Assembly (NCBI RefSeq): GCF_009857475.1
Contig: NZ_WWCJ01000002.1
Location: 310,001 to 374,000 of the forward strand
DNA length: 64,000 nt
DNA from: Pseudoduganella guangdongensis
Lineage (GTDB): Bacteria; Pseudomonadota; Gammaproteobacteria; Burkholderiales; Burkholderiaceae_D
Direction: 5' to 3'
Each line of letters starts with the position of its first letter. The stretch's first letter is position 1. Of the stretch, positions 1-8,238 are shown one piece after another. The notes below the pieces were generated by a model. It did not search any database and was not told the DNA's origin. It saw nothing but the letters and a program-made list of their open reading frames with translations. Position numbers and translations under genes: made by a program.

Positions 1-701
1 TAAACGTCAGCAACTCCATCCGCGACCTGCGCACCGCAGGCATCGACGACCGCGCCTCGTCGGTCGTGGTGGAACGCGGCCGTTGGGAAGTGTGCGAGCA
101 CCCCAACTTCCGCGGCGACTGCCGCATCCTGCGCCGTGGCAGCTACGAGTCGCTGCGCGGCATGGGCCTGAACAACAGCATTTCTTCCATCCGCGCGGTG
201 CCGCGCAACCGTCGGGTTGACGCGATGGCGTATGCGCCGGCACCGGCGCCGCAACCAGCCTACGAATACCGCATGCGCCCCAGCGAACGCACCTATGAAG
301 CACCAATCACGTCGGCCCGTGCCGTCGTCGGCCCGCCGGAGCAACGCTGCTGGGTGGAGCGGCAGCAGGTCAATGAGATGTCCGGCGGTAGCGGCACGGC
401 GGGCGCCATCGCCGGCGCCCTGATCGGCGGCGTGCTGGGCCACCAGGTCGGCGGCGGCTCCGGGCGTGATTTCGCCACCGTCGGCGGCGCCATCGCCGGC
501 GCCGCAGTCGGCTCCAACGTCGCCCGCAATCGCGGCAACGAATACGCCCAGAACGTGCAGCGCTGCGAAGCCATCCCCAGTCGCACACCGCAATACTGGG
601 ATGTGACTTACGAGTTCCGCGGCACCCAGCACCGCGCCCAACTGGCCTCCGAGCCGGGCCGCTATATCACCGTGAACCGGGACGGCGTGCCGCGCATGTA
701 G
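1..701 (+). CDS. Beta/gamma-crystallin-like, glycine-zipper protein (5' truncated)
   Basis: The reading frame is already open at base 3 and runs to a TAG at 699-701, so the gene begins left of the window. The visible part starts inside one crystallin-like Greek-key motif (NSIRDLR) and holds a second (the segment ending NNSISSIR), with the typical W-x-V/C-x-x-x-x-F-x-G spacing. A later segment rich in GAIAGALIGG and GGAIAGAAVGS pairs is a glycine-zipper 2TM membrane-insertion motif (about residues 105-150 of the visible part). The family combination is seen in secreted or outer-membrane proteins of Burkholderiales. The signal peptide is not visible. Function is unknown beyond a probable envelope structural role. 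Confidence 0.8.
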   Translation, partial: NVSNSIRDLRTAGIDDRASSVVVERGRWEVCEHPNFRGDCRILRRGSYESLRGMGLNNSISSIRAVPRNRRVDAMAYAPAPAPQPAYEYRMRPSERTYEAPITSARAVVGPPEQRCWVERQQVNEMSGGSGTAGAIAGALIGGVLGHQVGGGSGRDFATVGGAIAGAAVGSNVARNRGNEYAQNVQRCEAIPSRTPQYWDVTYEFRGTQHRAQLASEPGRYITVNRDGVPRM

Positions 702-707
702 AGCGCC

Positions 708-1493
708 TCAGTGCTGCTCGGCCAAAACGGCATGGAACAGCTGGTTCAGGCCAGTAGAAACGTCGCCGCGTTGAAAGCGGGAGACCTCTGGCCGCTCCAG
801 TCTTTCCAGCTCCGATTCGATGAATCGGTTCAGGCAGGGCACAGGCTCGGATAAGCCCATTTCCGGCGCAGCCTTTTTCTTTTCAAGTAGAGCCGCAATT
901 GCGTCCAGCAACTCCGTTTCGCCTTCCAGCAAGTGTAAAAGCTTGTCGAATTCGATAGGAGCGGCAGTACCGTAGCGCTCAAGCCAGCGTACAGCGAGCA
1001 GTGGACGAAGCACGTAGAAGTACTTCTTCAATGGCACCATATCTGCACGCAAATAGCCGCGATAGTTTGTTTTAGCCATGCTGCGGTAGTGATAGACGCC
1101 ATTCTCGCAGGAGTAGATCTGTGGCAGCAATTGACGCGTGCCGTCAGCAAAACCGCCATGAGAGCGATACAAGATGGGCGACTGAATCCATTCCACAAAA
1201 GCGGGATTGGATTTATGGAATAAGCGCAGGGCTTTGCGAACGTCCCAGCCGTTCAGGTCAATGTCATCGACAATCTCATATTCGATGACATCGCGCTTTT
1301 CTTCGAGATCCACCGCAAGATACCAATTGCTTGGGTGGGCGTAGATAAAACGAACATCATAGTCGCTATTTGGAGAGGCAAACCCCCATGCCCTGCTACC
1401 GGATTCAACCGCCAGCAAGATTCGCACATTGTGTTCAGCTTCTGCTGCCGCCAGGCGGCGCATGATTTCTTCCCTTACGTCCTCGGGTATCAA
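708..1493 (-). CDS. RlaP-like nucleotidyltransferase (DNA polymerase beta superfamily)
   Basis: The 261-residue protein carries the nucleotidyltransferase signature G32-S33 followed by D44-x-D46 (GSRAWGFASPNSDYDVRF), which binds metal and NTP in polymerase-beta-fold enzymes. The extended motif is typical of the RlaP family (PF10127), which is linked to RNA repair in some bacteria. No RNA ligase, RtcB or Hen1 partner is nearby, so the substrate is unknown. Local base composition is lower than in neighbours (30 of 60 bases are G/C at 901-960), which suggests horizontal acquisition. It converges on the crystallin-like gene with a 6-base gap. Confidence 0.8.
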   Translation of the reverse strand: MIPEDVREEIMRRLAAAEAEHNVRILLAVESGSRAWGFASPNSDYDVRFIYAHPSNWYLAVDLEEKRDVIEYEIVDDIDLNGWDVRKALRLFHKSNPAFVEWIQSPILYRSHGGFADGTRQLLPQIYSCENGVYHYRSMAKTNYRGYLRADMVPLKKYFYVLRPLLAVRWLERYGTAAPIEFDKLLHLLEGETELLDAIAALLEKKKAAPEMGLSEPVPCLNRFIESELERLERPEVSRFQRGDVSTGLNQLFHAVLAEQH

Positions 1494-1630
1494 TTTCTCT
1501 CCACGTTCAGTTTGAGTTGCATCATTTTAGATGGTGCGTTCAGTTAGCGGAAAAAGCAACGTGCCGCCATGTGCCATCGAATGAATCGTTCGGGCTAAGC
1601 AGGATGGCGCAATCGGGGTATGATTGCGCT

Positions 1631-3421
1631 ATGAAAGAATCAATCCGCACTAGACTCGAATCCATGCGCGCGGCGATGCGGCGGCACGAGGTTGCCGCCT
1701 GCATGGTCCCTTCCTCCGACCCCCACTTGTCCGAATACCTGCCGCCGCGCTGGCAGGGGCGTGAATGGCTGTCGGATTTCACCGGCTCGGTCGGCACCTT
1801 CATCATCACCCCCGATTTCGCGGGCGTCTGGACCGATGGCCGCTACTGGACCCAGGCGGAAACCGAACTGGCCGGCAGCGGCGTGCAGCTGATGAAGATC
1901 TCGTCAGGCGCCAGTACGCAGTATGTGGACTGGCTGGCGGAAACGCTGCAACCGGGCCAGGTGCTGGCGGTGGACGGGGCGGTGCTGGGCCTGTCGACCG
2001 CGCGCCTGCTGCAGGCGCGCGGCATCACGCTGCGCACCGACCTGGACTTGCTGGACGAGGTGTGGAGCGACCGGCCCGGCCTGCCGCAGGCTCCCGTCTA
2101 TGAACATGAGCGCCCCTACGCCGACAAGACGCGCGCCGCAAAACTGGCCGTGCTGCGGGCGGAAATGGCGCGCCAGGGCGCCAGCCACCACGTGATTTCG
2201 ACCCTGGACGATATCGCCTACCTGTTCAACCTGCGCGGTTCGGACGTCAACTACAACCCGATTTTCCTGGCACATGCCCTGGTGGAGCGCGAGCGTGCCA
2301 TGCTGTTTGTGGCGGCCGGCAAGATCGAGCCGGGCCTGGCCGGCCTGCTGGCGGCGGATAACGTGTTCGTCGAGCCTTACGAGGAGGCGGCCGATGCGCT
2401 GGCCGCCATCCCGTCCGGCAGCACGCTGCTGCTCGATCCGCGCCGCATCACGTTCGGCACGCGCCAGGCGGTGCCGGAAAGCGTGGCGGTAATCGAGGCG
2501 ATCAACCCGACCACCTTCGCCAAGTCGCGCAAGACCGCGCACGAGGCGGACTATGTGCGCGCCACCATGGTGCAGGACGGCGCCGCGCTGTGCGAATTCT
2601 TCTCCTGGCTGGAACAGACCCTGGCCGACCCGCAGCGCGCGCCGCTGGACGAATACGCCATCGGCCAGCATTTGCTGCAGGCGCGCCGCCGTCGTCCGGG
2701 CTTTGTCAGCCCGAGCTTCGGCACCATTGCCGGCTTCCGCGCCAACGGCGCCATCATGCACTACCGCGCCCCGGCGCAGGGCAGCGCCGTGATCGAAGGC
2801 GACGGCCTGCTGCTGATCGACTCCGGCGGCCAGTACACCGGCGGCACCACCGACATCACGCGCGTGGTGCCGGTCGGCGCCATCTCGCAGGAACACAAGC
2901 GCGACTTCACCCTGGTCCTGAAAGCGATGATGGCCTTGTCCGTGGCCCAGTTCCCGCGCGGCGTGAAGTCGCCCATGCTGGATGCGATCGCGCGCGCGCC
3001 GCTGTGGGCGGCCGGCATCGACTTCGGCCACGGCACCGGCCATGGCGTGGGCTTCTTCCTGAATGTGCACGAAGGGCCGCAGTCGATTTCCCCATCCACT
3101 CCGCCGGAGCCGCATACGGCGATGGAGCCGGGCATGATCACTTCCAACGAGCCGGGCATCTACCGCCCCGGCAAATGGGGCATCCGCATCGAGAACCTGG
3201 TGCTCAACGTGCCGGCTGCCGATTCGGAGTTCGGCGAGTTCCTGCGCTTCGAGACCCTGACCTTGTGCCCGATCGATACGCGCTGTGTGGACCAGTCCCT
3301 GCTGCGCGAGGATGAGGTGCGCTGGCTGAACGATTACCACGCTACGGTGCGCCAGCGCCTGCGCCCGCATGTCAGCGGCGCCGCCTTGCGCTGGCTGGAG
3401 CAAAGGACGGAGGCGCTATGA
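1631..3421 (+). CDS. Aminopeptidase P family protein (Xaa-Pro aminopeptidase, M24B)
   Basis: This 596-residue cytosolic metallopeptidase probably removes N-terminal residues preceding proline. It has the long AMPP layout: two creatinase-type N-terminal domains (roughly residues 5-310) and a C-terminal pita-bread domain. The metal ligands are visible as the Asp pair in LLIDSGGQYTGGTTDITR, the His in GHGTGHGVGF, and the Glu residues in SNEPGIY and GIRIENLV. The ATG at 1631 is chosen because family similarity begins there; the upstream open frame has no family sequence. Its stop overlaps the next start in an ATGA, so the two are translationally coupled. Confidence 0.93.
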   Translation: MKESIRTRLESMRAAMRRHEVAACMVPSSDPHLSEYLPPRWQGREWLSDFTGSVGTFIITPDFAGVWTDGRYWTQAETELAGSGVQLMKISSGASTQYVDWLAETLQPGQVLAVDGAVLGLSTARLLQARGITLRTDLDLLDEVWSDRPGLPQAPVYEHERPYADKTRAAKLAVLRAEMARQGASHHVISTLDDIAYLFNLRGSDVNYNPIFLAHALVERERAMLFVAAGKIEPGLAGLLAADNVFVEPYEEAADALAAIPSGSTLLLDPRRITFGTRQAVPESVAVIEAINPTTFAKSRKTAHEADYVRATMVQDGAALCEFFSWLEQTLADPQRAPLDEYAIGQHLLQARRRRPGFVSPSFGTIAGFRANGAIMHYRAPAQGSAVIEGDGLLLIDSGGQYTGGTTDITRVVPVGAISQEHKRDFTLVLKAMMALSVAQFPRGVKSPMLDAIARAPLWAAGIDFGHGTGHGVGFFLNVHEGPQSISPSTPPEPHTAMEPGMITSNEPGIYRPGKWGIRIENLVLNVPAADSEFGEFLRFETLTLCPIDTRCVDQSLLREDEVRWLNDYHATVRQRLRPHVSGAALRWLEQRTEAL

Positions 3422-3681
3422 GCCGCTCGACTAAAGCATCCGGCGCGCTGGCGCGGCTGAAAGAGCGCTCAGGCAACCAGGCGTACTCCATGACCATTAC
3501 CGGCAGCGGTCACTTCTTCCTGACCGAAGGGCCGGGCCAGCCGCCGCTTTGCGCACCGTTGGAGCTGGACGATTTTGTCGCCTTCGTCAATGCGCAGGGC
3601 CCGCAAAAGGTGAAACGGGTCAGCAAGCTCGATGTAGCATTTGAAAAGCAGCTCGCAGCCAAGAAAGCAACAAAACCATAA
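3418..3681 (+). CDS. Conserved hypothetical small protein
   Basis: The product has 87 residues, is basic at both ends, and has no signal peptide or membrane segment. The start ATG overlaps the stop of the aminopeptidase P gene by four bases, and mgtC follows 12 bases downstream. It is therefore very likely a real, cotranscribed gene. I do not recognise a domain. The segment TITGSGHFFLTEG looks like a short beta hairpin, and the lysine-rich C-terminus (KKATKP) could bind nucleic acid or simply be disordered. Confidence 0.7.
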   Translation: MSRSTKASGALARLKERSGNQAYSMTITGSGHFFLTEGPGQPPLCAPLELDDFVAFVNAQGPQKVKRVSKLDVAFEKQLAAKKATKP

Positions 3682-3693
3682 AGTGAGGCAGCC

Positions 3694-4437
3694 ATGCCCA
3701 GCATAGAATTCCTGCGTGCGTACTGGTCGACCGGCGAACTGGCGACCAATTTTGTCATTCTGATGAACCTTGTCGGGGCGCTGTTGCTTGGCCTGCTGGT
3801 CGGCTACGAGCGCTCCTACCATGGCCGGGCGGCGGGCATGCGCACTTACGGCCTGGTGTGCATGGCGTCGGCGGCCTTGACCGTGGTGTGCGGCTACCCG
3901 TCGCTGTGGTTCGGCGGGCATATGTCGGAGCTGATCAGCACCGACCCGACCCGCGTCATCCAGGGCATCGTCACCGGCATCGGCTTTCTCGGCGCGGGCG
4001 TGATCATGCGCGAGGGCTTCAATATTTCCGGGCTGACCACGGCGGCCTCGATCTGGGCCTCGTCCTGCATCGGCGTGGCGGTCGGCCTGGGCTTCTACCT
4101 GGGCGCCATGGGGCTGGCCTTCCTGTGCGCCATGTCGATGATCTTCCTGTCCAAGGTGGAGGCCTGGCTGCCGTCGCGCCATGCGATTGCGATCAGCATG
4201 CGCTTCAAGCCCGGCTTTGAGCCGAAGGAGGACCAGCTGCGCGCCATGGCGCTGGAGCGGGGCTATCAAATCGCCGGCGGTTCGCTCACCATCGGTATGG
4301 ACCAGGGCAAGCAGGAGTGGCGCTTCGTCGCGCTGGCCCTCAGCAAGCGTAGCGGTTCGCCGCTGTCGCGCATCGCGGAGGAGATGGTGCATTTCGAAGG
4401 CATCGACAGCTTCCAGGTCACCCATGCACGCAATTAG
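3694..4437 (+). CDS. MgtC/SapB family membrane protein
   Basis: The 247-residue protein has an N-terminal MgtC domain with several hydrophobic helices (about residues 20-155). It contains the family hallmark GLLVGYERSYHGRAAGMRTY and the later GIGFLGAGVIMREG. The C-terminal ~85 residues are soluble and ACT-like in character, as in longer MgtC proteins. Family members act in magnesium limitation or acid adaptation, often by modulating ATP synthase; the role here is not shown. A Shine-Dalgarno GAGG precedes the ATG. It sits in the middle of a five-gene rightward operon. Confidence 0.88.
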   Translation: MPSIEFLRAYWSTGELATNFVILMNLVGALLLGLLVGYERSYHGRAAGMRTYGLVCMASAALTVVCGYPSLWFGGHMSELISTDPTRVIQGIVTGIGFLGAGVIMREGFNISGLTTAASIWASSCIGVAVGLGFYLGAMGLAFLCAMSMIFLSKVEAWLPSRHAIAISMRFKPGFEPKEDQLRAMALERGYQIAGGSLTIGMDQGKQEWRFVALALSKRSGSPLSRIAEEMVHFEGIDSFQVTHARN

Positions 4438-4446
4438 GAGGCAGGT

Positions 4447-5031
4447 TTGCTGATCCATTCGCAAGATGTACTTGATTTCTGGTTCCTGCCGATCGGCGCC
4501 AAGGGACACAATATGCAGCGCCCGGAGTGGTGGCGCAAGGACGACGCTTTCGACCGCGCGATCTTCCAGCAGTTCGGCGATGTGATCGAGCAGGCGCTGG
4601 CGGGCGGCCTGCGGCAGTGGGACGACGAGGGCACGCAGGGCACCCTGGCGCGCATCATCGTGCTGGACCAGTTCACGCGCAACGTGTATCGCGGCACGCC
4701 GAAGGCCTTTGCCGGCGATGAGCTGGCGCTGGAGGCGGCGCGCGCGCTGGATGATTCCGGCGCCAACCAGACCTTGCCGGTGGCGCAACGGGCGTTTTCC
4801 TATATGCCGCTGGAGCATGCGGAAAACCTGTCGATGCAGCTGCGCTGCGTGGACCTGTTCGCGATGCTGGCGGCGGATGCGCCGGCCTATGCGGGCATGC
4901 TCGACTTCGCCAAGAAGCACTATGAGGTGATCCGCCGCTTTGGCCGTTTCCCGCACCGCAACGCCATCCTGGGGCGCGAATCGACGCCGGAGGAAATCGA
5001 GTTCCTCAAACAGCCGGGGTCGAGCTTTTGA
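4447..5031 (+). CDS. DUF924 family protein
   Basis: This 194-residue soluble helical protein matches the DUF924 family: an N-terminal VLDFWF segment, the RIIVLDQFTRNVYRGTPKAFA block, then FSYMPLEHAENL and FGRFPHRNAILGR. The start is a TTG at 4447. It is preferred because AGGAGG lies just upstream and the VLDFWF motif would be lost from any downstream ATG. Family function is unknown; a tetratricopeptide-like fold is known. Its stop overlaps the next gene by one base. Confidence 0.88.
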   Translation: MLIHSQDVLDFWFLPIGAKGHNMQRPEWWRKDDAFDRAIFQQFGDVIEQALAGGLRQWDDEGTQGTLARIIVLDQFTRNVYRGTPKAFAGDELALEAARALDDSGANQTLPVAQRAFSYMPLEHAENLSMQLRCVDLFAMLAADAPAYAGMLDFAKKHYEVIRRFGRFPHRNAILGRESTPEEIEFLKQPGSSF

Positions 5032-5861
5032 TGCGTCGCTTGACTGTGATCGGCGGCGGCCAGGTGGGGCGGGTGCTGGGGCGGCTATTCGCAGGCGCCG
5101 CGGTGTTTTCCGTGCAGGATGTCGTGGCCCGCTCGGCTGACAAGGCGGCGCAGGCGGCGGCGTTCATCGGCAGCGGTACCCCTGCCGTGGCCGGCGGCGC
5201 GCTGCGTGCCGCCGATGTTTTCATGCTGTCGGTGTCGGATGACCAGATCGGGCCTGCCTGCGAGGCGCTGGCTGCGGCAGTGCCGCTGCAGGGCGCGGTG
5301 GTGTTCCATTGCAGCGGGGCGCTGGCGTCCGAGCAGCTGGCGGCGGCGCACGCGGCGGGGGCGCATGTGGCCAGTGTGCATCCGATCCGCAGTTTTGCCG
5401 ATGTGGATGCGGTGGCGGCCGCTTTTGCCGGCACCTTTTGCGGCGTCGAGGGCGATCAGCAGGCCTTGGATGTGCTGCTGCCGGCGCTGGCGGCGATCGG
5501 CGCGCGCGCCGTGCGGATCGACCCGGCCGCCAAGACGGTGTACCACGCGGCGGCGGTGTTCGCGAGCAATTACCTGGTCACGGTGATCGATGCGGCTTTG
5601 CGCGCCTACCAGGCGGCGGGTGTTCCCGAGGCGGTGGCGCGCGAGCTGGCCAGGCCGCTGGCGCTGGAATCCATGGAGAATGCCTTCCGCCTCGGCGCGG
5701 CGCCGGCGCTGACCGGCCCCGTCGCGCGCGGTGATATGGCGACGGTGATGCGCCAGCAGGACGCGGTGATGGCGTGGGATGCCGCCACCGGCCAGCTGTA
5801 TCGCGCGCTGGTGCCGCCCACTGTCGAACTGGCTGAGCGCAAACGCGCGGGCAAGCCCTAA
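5031..5861 (+). CDS. Rossmann-like and DUF2520 domain protein
   Basis: This 276-residue protein starts with a dinucleotide-binding motif (VIGGGQVGRVLGR), then a Rossmann half with LSVSDDQI and HCSGAL. The C-terminal DUF2520 helical half carries KTVYHAAAVFASNY and an LTGPVARGD motif. The fold resembles NADP-dependent ketopantoate and hydroxyacid reductases. The substrate is not known for the family. The ATG at 5031 overlaps the upstream stop (TTTTGATGCG), which implies translational coupling and makes this the last gene of the 1631-5861 operon. Confidence 0.88.
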   Translation: MRRLTVIGGGQVGRVLGRLFAGAAVFSVQDVVARSADKAAQAAAFIGSGTPAVAGGALRAADVFMLSVSDDQIGPACEALAAAVPLQGAVVFHCSGALASEQLAAAHAAGAHVASVHPIRSFADVDAVAAAFAGTFCGVEGDQQALDVLLPALAAIGARAVRIDPAAKTVYHAAAVFASNYLVTVIDAALRAYQAAGVPEAVARELARPLALESMENAFRLGAAPALTGPVARGDMATVMRQQDAVMAWDAATGQLYRALVPPTVELAERKRAGKP

Positions 5862-5890
5862 CCCTCGTCCACGCGGTCCCCACGGCTCGG

Positions 5891-6433
5891 CTAGCGCGGC
5901 ACGGTGCAGCCCTCTGCGTCGCAGTCCGCGTCGCCGCTGGCCGGCGCGCTGCCGGGCGGGCGGGGCGCGGCGCCATGCACCGGGGCGGTGGCTGCGGCGG
6001 GCTGCTCGGCCAGCAGGCGACCGATCACGCCGCCCAGCACCAGGTCATCAATCCCGCCGAAGTGGTTCAGCCGCAGCTGCCCCGCGCGGTCGAACAGCAA
6101 CAGGCTGGGCGTGCCGCGCAGTTCATAGTGCCGCATGGTAGCCGGTACCGGCGAACCGGGCAGCGCCCGATCCACCGCCACCGGAAACGGCAGCCGATAC
6201 TCGTGGATGAACGCCTCCAGCGCGCGCGGCGTCATCACGTCATGGTGCTCAAACACGCTATGCAGGCCGATCACCACCAATTCGGGAAAGGCCTGCTGCA
6301 GCTTGACCGCCTGCGGGATGCCGTGCGCCACGCAACCGGGGCACAGCATCTGGAAGGCATGCACCGCCACCACCTTGCCATCGGTGGCAGGCGCGGCCCC
6401 GTTGAGCCACGCCGAGGCATCGAGCCGTATCAT
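5891..6433 (-). CDS. Thioredoxin-fold redoxin (TlpA/peroxiredoxin-like)
   Basis: The 180-residue protein has a redox motif C-P-G-C (MLCPGCVAHGIP) near residue 34, in the place of the thioredoxin CxxC. It is followed by a TlpA-like core (ELVVIGLHSVFEHHD) and the cis-proline segment RGTPSLLLFDRAG. There is no signal peptide, so it is probably cytoplasmic. The C-terminal ~35 residues are low-complexity Ala/Pro with two further cysteines (CDAEGC). Its start overlaps the stop of the AhpD-like gene in an ATGA. The pair is probably a disulfide-exchange unit under the neighbouring MarR regulator. Confidence 0.85.
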   Translation of the reverse strand: MIRLDASAWLNGAAPATDGKVVAVHAFQMLCPGCVAHGIPQAVKLQQAFPELVVIGLHSVFEHHDVMTPRALEAFIHEYRLPFPVAVDRALPGSPVPATMRHYELRGTPSLLLFDRAGQLRLNHFGGIDDLVLGGVIGRLLAEQPAAATAPVHGAAPRPPGSAPASGDADCDAEGCTVPR

Positions 6434-6957
6434 TTTGCGCGCAGCTTCACGCCAGGGAAATCGACCGGCACCTTGAACGCCACGTTCACATAGTTGGTGA
6501 ACAGGTTCAACGCCACATGCGCCATGATTTCCACGATTTCGCCATCGCTGAAGCCGACCGTGCGCAGCTCTTGCACCTGCTCGTCATCGATCTTGGCGCG
6601 ATTGGCCACCACGGCCACCGCAAAGCGCAGCGCGGCAGCGGTTTTCGGATCGCTCGACTGGCCCGCCTGCGCCGCGCTCATTTCATCGGCCGAGGCACCG
6701 GCTTTGCGGCCCAGGGCGGTATGCGCCGCCAGGCAGTATTCGCAATCATTGCGGTCGGCGATGGCGACAGCAATCTGTTCGCCCAGTTTGGCGCCCAGCG
6801 TGCCGCCGCCCAGGGCGCCAAAGCTGCCCCACATGCTCTGCAGCGCCGCCGGGGAATTCGACACGGCCTTGAACATATTCGGGGTGGCGCCGAAAGCCTG
6901 GTGGATCTGGGCCAACAGGCCGGTGCTGTCATTGGTGTTCAGTGGAATGCGCGACAT
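6430..6957 (-). CDS. Carboxymuconolactone decarboxylase family, AhpD-like protein
   Basis: The 175-residue protein carries the AhpD-type active site DCEYCLAAHT (Cys-x-x-Cys followed by His), used for peroxidase or disulfide reduction. It is unlikely to be a true muconolactone decarboxylase. Start chosen at 6957 because AAGGAG lies just upstream; the longer frame would begin at a poor TTG. The stop overlaps the redoxin start, so AhpD-like and redoxin proteins should be made in similar amounts. A candidate MarR operator lies inside its promoter (6981-7010). Confidence 0.9.
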   Translation of the reverse strand: MSRIPLNTNDSTGLLAQIHQAFGATPNMFKAVSNSPAALQSMWGSFGALGGGTLGAKLGEQIAVAIADRNDCEYCLAAHTALGRKAGASADEMSAAQAGQSSDPKTAAALRFAVAVVANRAKIDDEQVQELRTVGFSDGEIVEIMAHVALNLFTNYVNVAFKVPVDFPGVKLRAK

Positions 6958-6980
6958 GGTAATGCTCCTTTTCAAGATTA

Positions 6981-7010
6981 AAAATAGGACTCCTAACTAT
7001 TTGGGTCCAA
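6981..7010 (-). promoter_or_regulatory. Promoter with MarR-type operator in the spacer (AhpD-like gene)
   Basis: Reading leftward, a -35-like TTGGAC (7005-7010) and -10-like TATTTT (6981-6986) are 18 bases apart. Between and across them lies TAGTTAGGAGTCCTA, containing the palindrome TAGGA-G-TCCTA. The same 14 bases (AGGACTCCTAACTA on the + strand, 6986-6999) recur before the MarR gene at 7681-7694. A repressor here would block RNA polymerase. Promoter strength and binding are inferred. Confidence 0.6.
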
Positions 7011-7023
7011 AAAAAGGCCGGCC

Positions 7024-7647
7024 TCAAACCAGGGCCTGCCAATTCTTTACCTGCTGCACCGGATCGGCCGGTTCATGTTCCGGACAATCCAAACGCAACA
7101 TCGCCACCGGCAACGGTGCGCCCATCAGCCCGCAATGATGGGGCGCGGCGGCATCCGCATGCCGGTTCGGCTGGAAATACTTACACGACAAACATGCGCG
7201 CAGCTCCGGAAAGCGCTCCGTCTTCTGCAACTGCCCAATCACCTGCAGCAAGCCGCCCAGCAACTGCTGCTGCGCCTGCGGCGACAGCGTCGCCACCGCC
7301 TCATCCGCAAAGCCGGTGGCGCCCGCGATGCGCTCGGCCACCAGCCGTCCCTCATCGCTCAGGTGCAGGTCGGTGGCGCGGCCATCGTCCAGCGCGCGCA
7401 CTTTGCGCACCAGGCCTTTCGCCACCAGGGCCGCCACCGAATCGCTGGCGCTGGCCGCCGAAATCGACAGCTGACGCGCCACCCACGACAAGCGTACGCC
7501 TTGCGGCGCGCGGTTATGCAACAGTTGCAGGATCTCAGCTTGGGCCGGATTGAGGTTCTCGCGGGTTGCAAACTCCCACATACCCGAACGCAGTACGCTG
7601 CCGATACGGGATATTGCGGAAATAATGCGGGTGGAAGTCGTGTCCAT
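7024..7647 (-). CDS. MarR family regulator with C-terminal four-cysteine segment
   Basis: The protein has 207 residues, whereas MarR proteins are usually 140-160. Residues ~5-145 form the winged-helix MarR domain (recognition region RQLSISAASASDSVAALVAKG, wing DDGRATDLHL). An extra C-terminal segment contains four cysteines spaced C-x2-C-x16-C-x15-C (starting CLSCKYF), with several histidines between. This pattern suggests zinc or iron-sulfur binding, or thiol redox sensing. It lies upstream of the AhpD-like and redoxin genes on the same strand, with matching operator boxes before both transcription units. Confidence 0.88.
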   Translation of the reverse strand: MDTTSTRIISAISRIGSVLRSGMWEFATRENLNPAQAEILQLLHNRAPQGVRLSWVARQLSISAASASDSVAALVAKGLVRKVRALDDGRATDLHLSDEGRLVAERIAGATGFADEAVATLSPQAQQQLLGGLLQVIGQLQKTERFPELRACLSCKYFQPNRHADAAAPHHCGLMGAPLPVAMLRLDCPEHEPADPVQQVKNWQALV

Positions 7648-7653
7648 GTGCCA

Positions 7654-7694
7654 AGTATAAGGCCGAAATCCGAAATGTCAAGGACTCCTAACTA
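7654..7694 (-). promoter_or_regulatory. Sigma-70 promoter and operator of the MarR gene
   Basis: Leftward -35 TTGACA (7676-7681) and -10 TATACT (7654-7659) are separated by 16 bases, ending 6 bases before the MarR start codon, so the leader is extremely short. The box AGGACTCCTAACTA (7681-7694, + strand) abuts the -35 and is identical to 6986-6999, which supports autoregulation by the MarR protein. Confidence 0.65.
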
Positions 7695-7875
7695 ATTACG
7701 AAAGCCTTGCAATTCGGCAGGGCAAAAAATATAGTTGAAGAGCAGTTAAAAGCTTTTTGCCGGACTTTTTTTGTTGGAATGGAGCAAAAAGTTAGCCCCG
7801 ACGGGTGACAAAATTGGCCGTTAGCAATAAGCTAGCTCACTTGGGAAAAGCCACACACAGTTCTAGGGGAACGCT

Positions 7876-8238
7876 ATGTTATTTTTGAAATCCACGTCTG
7901 TCACCAAGGCGCCTGGCATCTACGAAGTTGATATCGCTGCCAAACCGCCTGGCAAGACGTTCGGCGTATACATGGCAACCGACCCGGATAATCCGCCGAC
8001 CGCCGTGCTGGAAGCACTGGCCGCTGGCGGCTTCAAGCAGGTGCACAGCTCCGGCTATACCCACAAGGACCGCGGCAAGGTGCTCGACCTGCACTTCCAG
8101 AAAGATGGCACCGACCTGTTCAACGGCTGGAAAGTTGACGAGGCCGAAGCGAACATGGCGATCATCAACAAAATCTTCGGCGACATCGGCGTCGCCATTA
8201 CCCCGCGCGTGATGTCGCTGGCCGAAGCCTACGCCTGA
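7876..8238 (+). CDS. Hypothetical protein, unrecognised family
   Basis: The product has 120 residues, is soluble, and has no signal peptide, membrane helix or cysteine. AGGGGAAC precedes the ATG as a ribosome-binding site, and codon use matches neighbours, so it is a convincing gene. The N-terminal half (KAPGIYEVDIAAKPPGKTFGVYMATD) looks like an alpha/beta fold. The C-terminus (AIINKIFGDIGVAITPRVMSLAEAYA) is helical. A 228-base leader region separates it from the MarR gene. Its last ten bases overlap the end of the convergent gene at 8229. No function is proposed. Confidence 0.75.
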   Translation: MLFLKSTSVTKAPGIYEVDIAAKPPGKTFGVYMATDPDNPPTAVLEALAAGGFKQVHSSGYTHKDRGKVLDLHFQKDGTDLFNGWKVDEAEANMAIINKIFGDIGVAITPRVMSLAEAYA

